A stretch of DNA of 64,000 nt. Source: JAVJSU01 sp040219275 (GTDB lineage: Bacteria; Chloroflexota; Anaerolineae; Aggregatilineales; Phototrophicaceae). The position numbers and the translations under genes are program-made. The stretch spans positions 93,283 to 157,282 of the forward strand of contig JAVJSU010000006.1 in NCBI GenBank assembly GCA_040219275.1. The letters run 5' to 3'. The notes under the pieces are model-generated. The model saw nothing but the letters and a program-made list of their open reading frames with translations, ran no database searches and was not told the origin of the DNA. This document shows positions 60,405-64,000 of this stretch, one piece after another (the first letter of the stretch is position 1; each line of letters starts with the position of its first letter).

Positions 60405-60920
60405 CTAGCGTTTATCGGCAGTCTCTTTATTTGCCAGATCAATCCGGTAGAAAAAATAGCCCTGCTCATCCGTCTGTATGCCATAATCTGCGAGCAGACG
60501 AAGAATCTGTGCCCGGTGATTAACCCCATGATTCATACCGCATAAGAGATGATGCCAGAGGGTCAGTTCCAGCGTGCCGCCCTGTAGTGGAAACTGTACC
60601 GGCATGTTGGGGTCGTGCGCACTGCGGTTGCTCCAATAGCGTTTTTCCTCAGCTTCGACCTGATGCCAGACCGCACGCATGGCATGACGTTCCGTAAAGG
60701 TGCCATCGTTGATTTCGGGCAACGTCGCATCTCTATGGACATAGGTCAGTGCCCATATATCGGTCTTCATCATATGGACGAACTGCTGATGCACGCCGCC
60801 CACGGAATAGATGTGTGGTTGATAGTACTGCGCGTCCGATAGGGCAGACGCTAGTTGCCAGACCCGTTCAGTCGCCCAATGATGATAATTCACAAGATCA
60901 ATAATCTGCTGAGCATCCAT
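60405..60920 (-). CDS. DinB-family protein
   Basis: A 171-residue four-helix protein from the ATG at 60920 (AGGA 8 nt upstream); 12 residues of in-frame extension are discounted. Metal ligands of DinB are seen: His in NYHHWATERVW, His in VHQQFVHMM and the HGVNHRAQIL motif. DinB/YfiT proteins bind Ni or Zn and are thiol-dependent transferases or stress proteins. Its promoter (60955-60986) has MerR-type spacing. Confidence 0.87.
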   Translation of the reverse strand: MDAQQIIDLVNYHHWATERVWQLASALSDAQYYQPHIYSVGGVHQQFVHMMKTDIWALTYVHRDATLPEINDGTFTERHAMRAVWHQVEAEEKRYWSNRSAHDPNMPVQFPLQGGTLELTLWHHLLCGMNHGVNHRAQILRLLADYGIQTDEQGYFFYRIDLANKETADKR

Positions 60921-60954
60921 TTGTATGTCCTGTTCATTCGATCCTTTTCGGGTC

Positions 60955-60986
60955 ATGTTACAACCTTCCTGCTACCGTAGGGTCAA
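60955..60986 (-). promoter_or_regulatory. MerR-type promoter 2
   Basis: Minus strand: TTGACC, 20 bp, TAACAT. The dyad is weaker (ACCCTAC ... GGAAGGT) than in the other three copies. It is back to back with promoter 3, 31 bp away. Confidence 0.7.
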
Positions 60987-61016
60987 GCATTAGATTCAAT
61001 TTTCGGCGATTACACC

Positions 61017-61048
61017 TTGACCTTGTTCCTGCAACAATGTTGTAGGCT
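61017..61048 (+). promoter_or_regulatory. MerR-type promoter 3
   Basis: Plus strand: TTGACC, 20 bp, TAGGCT. Dyad ACCTTGT-TCCTGCA-ACAATGT. It drives the small-protein, ankyrin and GNAT genes. Confidence 0.75.
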
Positions 61049-61085
61049 AATCACCGATGTTTGTTATTCGCGGAGGAAATCATTC

Positions 61086-61202
61086 ATGGAAAAGCGTACA
61101 ATAAAGATCATCATCATTTCGATCCTTAGCTTCTTCCTCATCATGATGGTGCTTGGTGTGATATTCATGATCGCAACGCAAACCTCTGGGCCTATCCCTT
61201 GA
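61086..61202 (+). CDS. 38-residue single-span membrane protein
   Basis: ATG at 61086 with GGAGGAAAT 9 nt upstream, a strong ribosome site. The product is MEKRTIKIIIISILSFFLIM plus a further hydrophobic stretch ending in TQTSGPIP, thus basic N-terminus in and one membrane helix. No family is known to me. It is the first gene after MerR-type promoter 3. Confidence 0.7.
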   Translation: MEKRTIKIIIISILSFFLIMMVLGVIFMIATQTSGPIP

Positions 61203-61231
61203 TGTTACTGTAGTCTGAGGAGACCTATTCA

Positions 61232-61342
61232 ATGAAAAAGAACCTTGTGGACGTTGTGCTTGATGCCATCCCTGGAATAATCTTGCTTGTTCTGTTCTTG
61301 ATAGTGGTTGCCACTATTTTATTGCGAATCGTCAATGGCTAA
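61232..61342 (+). CDS. 36-residue single-span membrane protein
   Basis: ATG at 61232 with GAGGAGA 8-9 nt upstream. It encodes MKKNLVDVVLDAIPGIILLV then LFLIVVATILLRIVNG, one membrane helix. Its end overlaps the start of the ankyrin gene by 8 nt, so it probably feeds ribosomes into that gene. Too short for most gene finders. Confidence 0.65.
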   Translation: MKKNLVDVVLDAIPGIILLVLFLIVVATILLRIVNG

Positions 61343-62162
61343 TGCGTTAAACGATGAAATCATAACCCTCAAAGAAGCAATACTTAAAGGTGAGGTTGAT
61401 CACCTGTCTACGTTAATCGGAGCACAGCCTGATCTGGTTAACAAGACAATTCGGTGGGGGGATAAGGATCAAATTGAAACAGAGCTTTTGTATTTTGTCG
61501 TCGGGCTACCCTTCCACGACATGCTCAAGCGGGCGCAGGCGGTTGGGGTGCTGCACCTACTAATCCAGCATGTACGGGATGTGAACCGTCGTAATACCAA
61601 CGGCGAGACAGCACTACACGGCGCGGTCAGTTATGGTGAAGTCGAAATGTCACGCATGTTGATTAACGCAGGTGCAGACATTGAAGCAACAGGAGGTGTG
61701 ATTGAAAGTGGTAATCCGCTACTGTTAGCGGTCTTCTTCGGGATGCTGGATTGTGCTCACCTGTTGATCGATCATGGTGCAAGAGTCGCGGACATCGCCG
61801 TGTCTGCCGGTCTGGGTGCTGGCGATACGCTCAAAGAACGCCTGACCAGGTCTTCACCAGATGCGAGTGAACTACAGCGAGCGTTTGCATTTGCTTGTAT
61901 CAACGGGCAACAGGAGACGGCAACCATTCTTCTCCAACAGGGGGTAGACATAAACGCGATTGCCTATCGTGACTTAACCGGACTGCATTGGACAGCTTAT
62001 CGTAACCAACCGGAGATAGCGGAGTTCTTGCTGCAACAAGGGGCAGACCCAACCCTCACTGACCCAAATTATAATTCCACGCCACTGGGTTGGGCTATCC
62101 ATCACAGTCAATCGGATGTACAACAAGTACTCGAAAACTATCATCTAAAGGATAAACCATGA
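61335..62162 (+). CDS. ankyrin-repeat protein
   Basis: A 275-residue protein from the ATG at 61335; nine in-frame upstream codons from a TTG are discounted. At least five ankyrin repeats are visible: NTNGETALHGAVSYGEVEMSRMLINAGADIEA, GNPLLLAVFFGMLDCAHLLIDHGA, NGQQETATILLQQGVDINA, DLTGLHWTAYRNQPEIAEFLLQQGADPTL. Cytoplasmic binding scaffold; partner unknown. It overlaps both the small upstream gene and the GNAT gene (ATGA). Confidence 0.88.
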   Translation: MANALNDEIITLKEAILKGEVDHLSTLIGAQPDLVNKTIRWGDKDQIETELLYFVVGLPFHDMLKRAQAVGVLHLLIQHVRDVNRRNTNGETALHGAVSYGEVEMSRMLINAGADIEATGGVIESGNPLLLAVFFGMLDCAHLLIDHGARVADIAVSAGLGAGDTLKERLTRSSPDASELQRAFAFACINGQQETATILLQQGVDINAIAYRDLTGLHWTAYRNQPEIAEFLLQQGADPTLTDPNYNSTPLGWAIHHSQSDVQQVLENYHLKDKP

Positions 62163-62689
62163 AAGTTCCTCAACAACTTGAAACCGACCGACTTATTTTA
62201 CGACGACTCATCAAGGACGATATTCAGCCCTTCTATAAATTCATGAGCGACCCGGAATCAACCCGTCATATGGCATTTACAGATGAACAGAAGACTTTAG
62301 AGGGTGCAAAGGAAATGGTTGAGTGGACAATCACCAGTTATGCCACGGATGATGCGGTCTTTGTGTTAGCGATTACTTTAAAAGATGGCGGAGACTATAT
62401 TGGTTCTCTCGGTGCATCCCCTGATCCGGATGCCGATGCCACCGAAATCTTCTATACACTGCTACCGGATTACCGGGGCAAAGGCTATGCGGTTGAAGCG
62501 GCAAAGCGCCTCGTGAACTACCTGCAAAACGAAGAACAGACCTCACGCATCACAGCCTATGTTATGACCGGCAATGCCCCATCTATTCGCGTAGCCGAAC
62601 GCCTCGGCATGACATTCGATGCCGATGTTGTGCGAGAAGGTCACGAAGGTAGCCGCTATTTGCTGACGATGTGGAAAAATGGTTCTTGA
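62159..62689 (+). CDS. GNAT N-acetyltransferase, RimJ/RimL type
   Basis: A 176-residue protein. LETDRLILRRLIKDD at the start, YTLLPDYRGKGYAVEAAKRLVNYL (acetyl-CoA loop) and NAPSIRVAERLGM are typical of the RimJ/RimL group (GNAT_3). It acetylates a protein N-terminus or a small amine. Start overlaps the ankyrin stop by ATGA; the -35 of the next promoter lies over its stop codon. Confidence 0.9.
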   Translation: MKVPQQLETDRLILRRLIKDDIQPFYKFMSDPESTRHMAFTDEQKTLEGAKEMVEWTITSYATDDAVFVLAITLKDGGDYIGSLGASPDPDADATEIFYTLLPDYRGKGYAVEAAKRLVNYLQNEEQTSRITAYVMTGNAPSIRVAERLGMTFDADVVREGHEGSRYLLTMWKNGS

Positions 62690-62717
62690 CCTTGTTCCTA
62701 CGATAAGGTTTTACAAT
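62686..62717 (+). promoter_or_regulatory. MerR-type promoter 4
   Basis: Plus strand: TTGACC, 20 bp, TACAAT. Dyad ACCTTGT-TCCTACG-ATAAGGT. Predicted start about 31 nt before the VOC gene at 62755. Confidence 0.82.
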
Positions 62718-62754
62718 CCTTCTTGTTTGTTCAAAGAAGCAGAAAGAGGGATTA

Positions 62755-63126
62755 ATGTCCACAAATCTCAATGTGCAGATGGTGAAAATATCCGTTTCAG
62801 ATATTGAACGGGCGGTTCCGTTCTACCGTGACGTACTCGGGTTGAACGAGGATTTTGTCATGGCAGAGTATGGCTGGGCGCAGTTCAGCGCGGGTAACTT
62901 ACCTGTTGCGCTCTACGTTCCAGGCAAAGGTGGCGGGAACGGCACAGCCGGACAAGCGGACTGCCTGCATTTTTCCACGTCAGATCACGAGGGCTTTCGC
63001 GCCCAACTGCACAAAGCTGGTGTCAATGCCGAACTGCATAAGGGCGATGATGACACCGCTTACTACGAATTGCGTGATCCCGACGGCAATACATTCAAGG
63101 TCATGCTCTCACAGGCGGAGGGATAG
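62755..63126 (+). CDS. VOC-family (glyoxalase/bleomycin-resistance-like) protein
   Basis: A 123-residue VOC protein. ATG has AGAGGGA upstream. NVQMVKISVSDIERAVPFYRDVLGLN opens the first beta-alpha-beta-beta-beta unit and YYELRDPDGNTFKVMLSQ closes the second. Such proteins are isomerases, dioxygenases or drug-binding resistance proteins; MerR-type control would suit a drug- or electrophile-response role. Confidence 0.9.
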   Translation: MSTNLNVQMVKISVSDIERAVPFYRDVLGLNEDFVMAEYGWAQFSAGNLPVALYVPGKGGGNGTAGQADCLHFSTSDHEGFRAQLHKAGVNAELHKGDDDTAYYELRDPDGNTFKVMLSQAEG

Positions 63127-63206
63127 AAGAAATCGCATACTATGATGGGAGAGTGTCCATGATCCAGATAGAAATTCGATTAAGCTGCGAGAACTAAAAT
63201 AATGGC

Positions 63207-64000
63207 TCATGTATAGAAAGTGTGAGTACGGACTAATTTAGAGATAAAAGCAGGCGTAACATGCTTCAAATTACGGCGAAATTCACAGATGGCAATGTAG
63301 CCAAAGAGATAGCGTTTATGAATGCCTTTGAAAGGTCGGAGGAAGTTACGGATATTAGTCCATAAGCCTTCAACCGTATTGCAGTGAACTTCATAAAAAC
63401 CGTCACCATCGTCATCATGGGCATATTCTTTCACGCCATGAGACACGGTATCATGGTCACGATCAATGCCTTTATAGCTTTGGTATTCGTCGGTGTTCAC
63501 GATGGCTGCACCATGCGTAAATTGGTGGGCGTGGTCAAGCAAGGTAATGGCTTTGGTGTTATCAACAACTCGAAGGCGAACTTGTCCTGTTTCGCGTCCC
63601 ACCGTCCCCAAAACAGGGGACGATCATTGGCATAGGTGCCGTGTCCGCGTTGCTTATTCGCGCGACACCGTGGCGGGTCGGCAGGATCGAAGTGTTCATC
63701 GCCTTTTTTCCCCCGCATTCTGAAACATTTCTTCGCTTTCAGTCACCTGATCCGGTAAAGGTGTATCCAATTGGAGGAGAGCGGCGTTGGTGTGCAAGTC
63801 GCGCCGTAGATCAAGCACAGTTTGATAGCTTACCTCCAGTTCATCAGCAAGCGCCGCACTGGTCTCACCTTTTACTACACCTCGCAACAATAACACCACC
63901 TGTTGTGGTGTCAAATGCCGCTGTTGAAAGACCGTATTTGTATAAAGGTTATAGACCGTTTGGCACACATTACAGCGATAGACCTCAAGATTGCTCTTGT
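63207..64000 (-). pseudogene. IS1595-family transposase, two frameshifts, 5' end beyond the window
   Basis: Minus-strand text in three frames. It starts outside the window with a zinc-finger-like YRCNVCQTVYN. Frame 1 (to 63696) ends EEMFQNAGEK; frame 2 (63718-63618) continues GDEHFDPADPPRCRANKQRGHGTYANDRP; frame 3 (63611-63207) carries GRETGQVRLRVV ... NTDEYQSYKGI ... VHCNTVEGLWTNIRNFLRPFKGIHKRYL. One extra A in an A6 run near 63713 and one missing base near 63617 explain the breaks. This is the ISXO2/IS1595 family; inactive as read. The 63127-63206 gap is empty. Confidence 0.85.

Noticed and set aside
61017..61048. Ordinary sigma70 promoter reading of the TTGACC boxes
   Set aside because: All four copies have a 20-bp spacer, too long for unaided recognition, and a dyad in the spacer; the MerR reading explains both.
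63207..63968. Two separate small genes at the right end
   Set aside because: Both match parts of one IS1595-type transposase with a third frame between them, so this is one frameshifted gene.
1..64000. CRISPR arrays and rRNA genes
   Set aside because: I saw no regularly spaced direct repeats of 25-40 bp and no conserved rRNA stretches on either strand.

Overview
The window looks like a chromosomal segment of a Chloroflexota bacterium, most likely of the Anaerolineae group. This is inferred from gene content, not from a marker gene: a DUF4388/PATAN protein next to a small GTPase, two very large MalT-type LuxR regulators, a DUF6159 membrane protein, a WD40 lipobox-free secreted protein, and an Opp-type uptake operon for a plant- or sugar-acid-like substrate. 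The left flank (1-8.4 kb) reads as stable chromosome: a promoter with an overlapping palindrome, PATAN protein, GTPase, alpha/beta hydrolase, a left-handed-beta-helix protein, a Crp/Fnr regulator with a YgaP-like membrane protein, a WD40 protein and a DUF6159 protein, then tRNA-Lys(TTT).

From tRNA-Lys (8347-8419) to about 57.4 kb the window is accessory DNA. Degraded copies of a tRNA 3' end recur at about 8.52, 30.53, 30.66, 30.80, 57.06 and 57.19 kb, and the C-terminal end of a tyrosine recombinase lies at 57.2 kb. Two plasmid-like replication/partition modules (rep-parB-parA, all on the minus strand) end next to such tRNA-like remnants: module A at 26.57-30.56 kb and module C at 52.84-57.09 kb. 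A third, module B (47.0-47.7 kb), is a deletion-fused parA-rep scrap whose P-loop was split by a group II intron of which only the 3' end survives. Modules A and C share a conserved structured non-coding segment upstream of parA and a probable small counter-transcribed RNA between parB and rep.

The cargo falls into three blocks. (1) 8.7-24.8 kb: two MalT-like LuxR regulators with hydrolases, two MDR reductases, a thioredoxin-reductase-like flavoprotein, DUF4386-type membrane proteins and a paralogous pair of about 75-residue proteins. Two hydrolase promoters carry the same 32-bp operator-like element. (2) 32-46.8 kb: a catabolic operon (GntR/FadR regulator, RraA-like protein, dipeptide/oligopeptide-type ABC transporter, Gfo/Idh/MocA dehydrogenase, SDR, enolase-superfamily enzyme, an NTF2-RidA fusion, creatininase-family amidase and beta-propeller proteins), with most genes overlapping by ATGA. 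(3) 48.98-52.6 kb: remnants of a polymorphic-toxin locus with HNH and XOO_2897-type deaminase toxin tips and SUKH-type immunity genes, broken up by IS481- and IS5-family elements.

The right flank (57.4-64 kb) has an S9 peptidase, a secreted glycosidase-like propeller, DinB, two micro-membrane-protein genes, an ankyrin protein, a GNAT enzyme and a VOC protein. Four promoters there share the MerR hallmark of a TTGACC -35 box, a 20-bp spacer and an inverted repeat, so these genes look like one regulon of a regulator encoded elsewhere. The window ends inside a frameshifted IS1595-type transposase. I see no rRNA and no CRISPR array.
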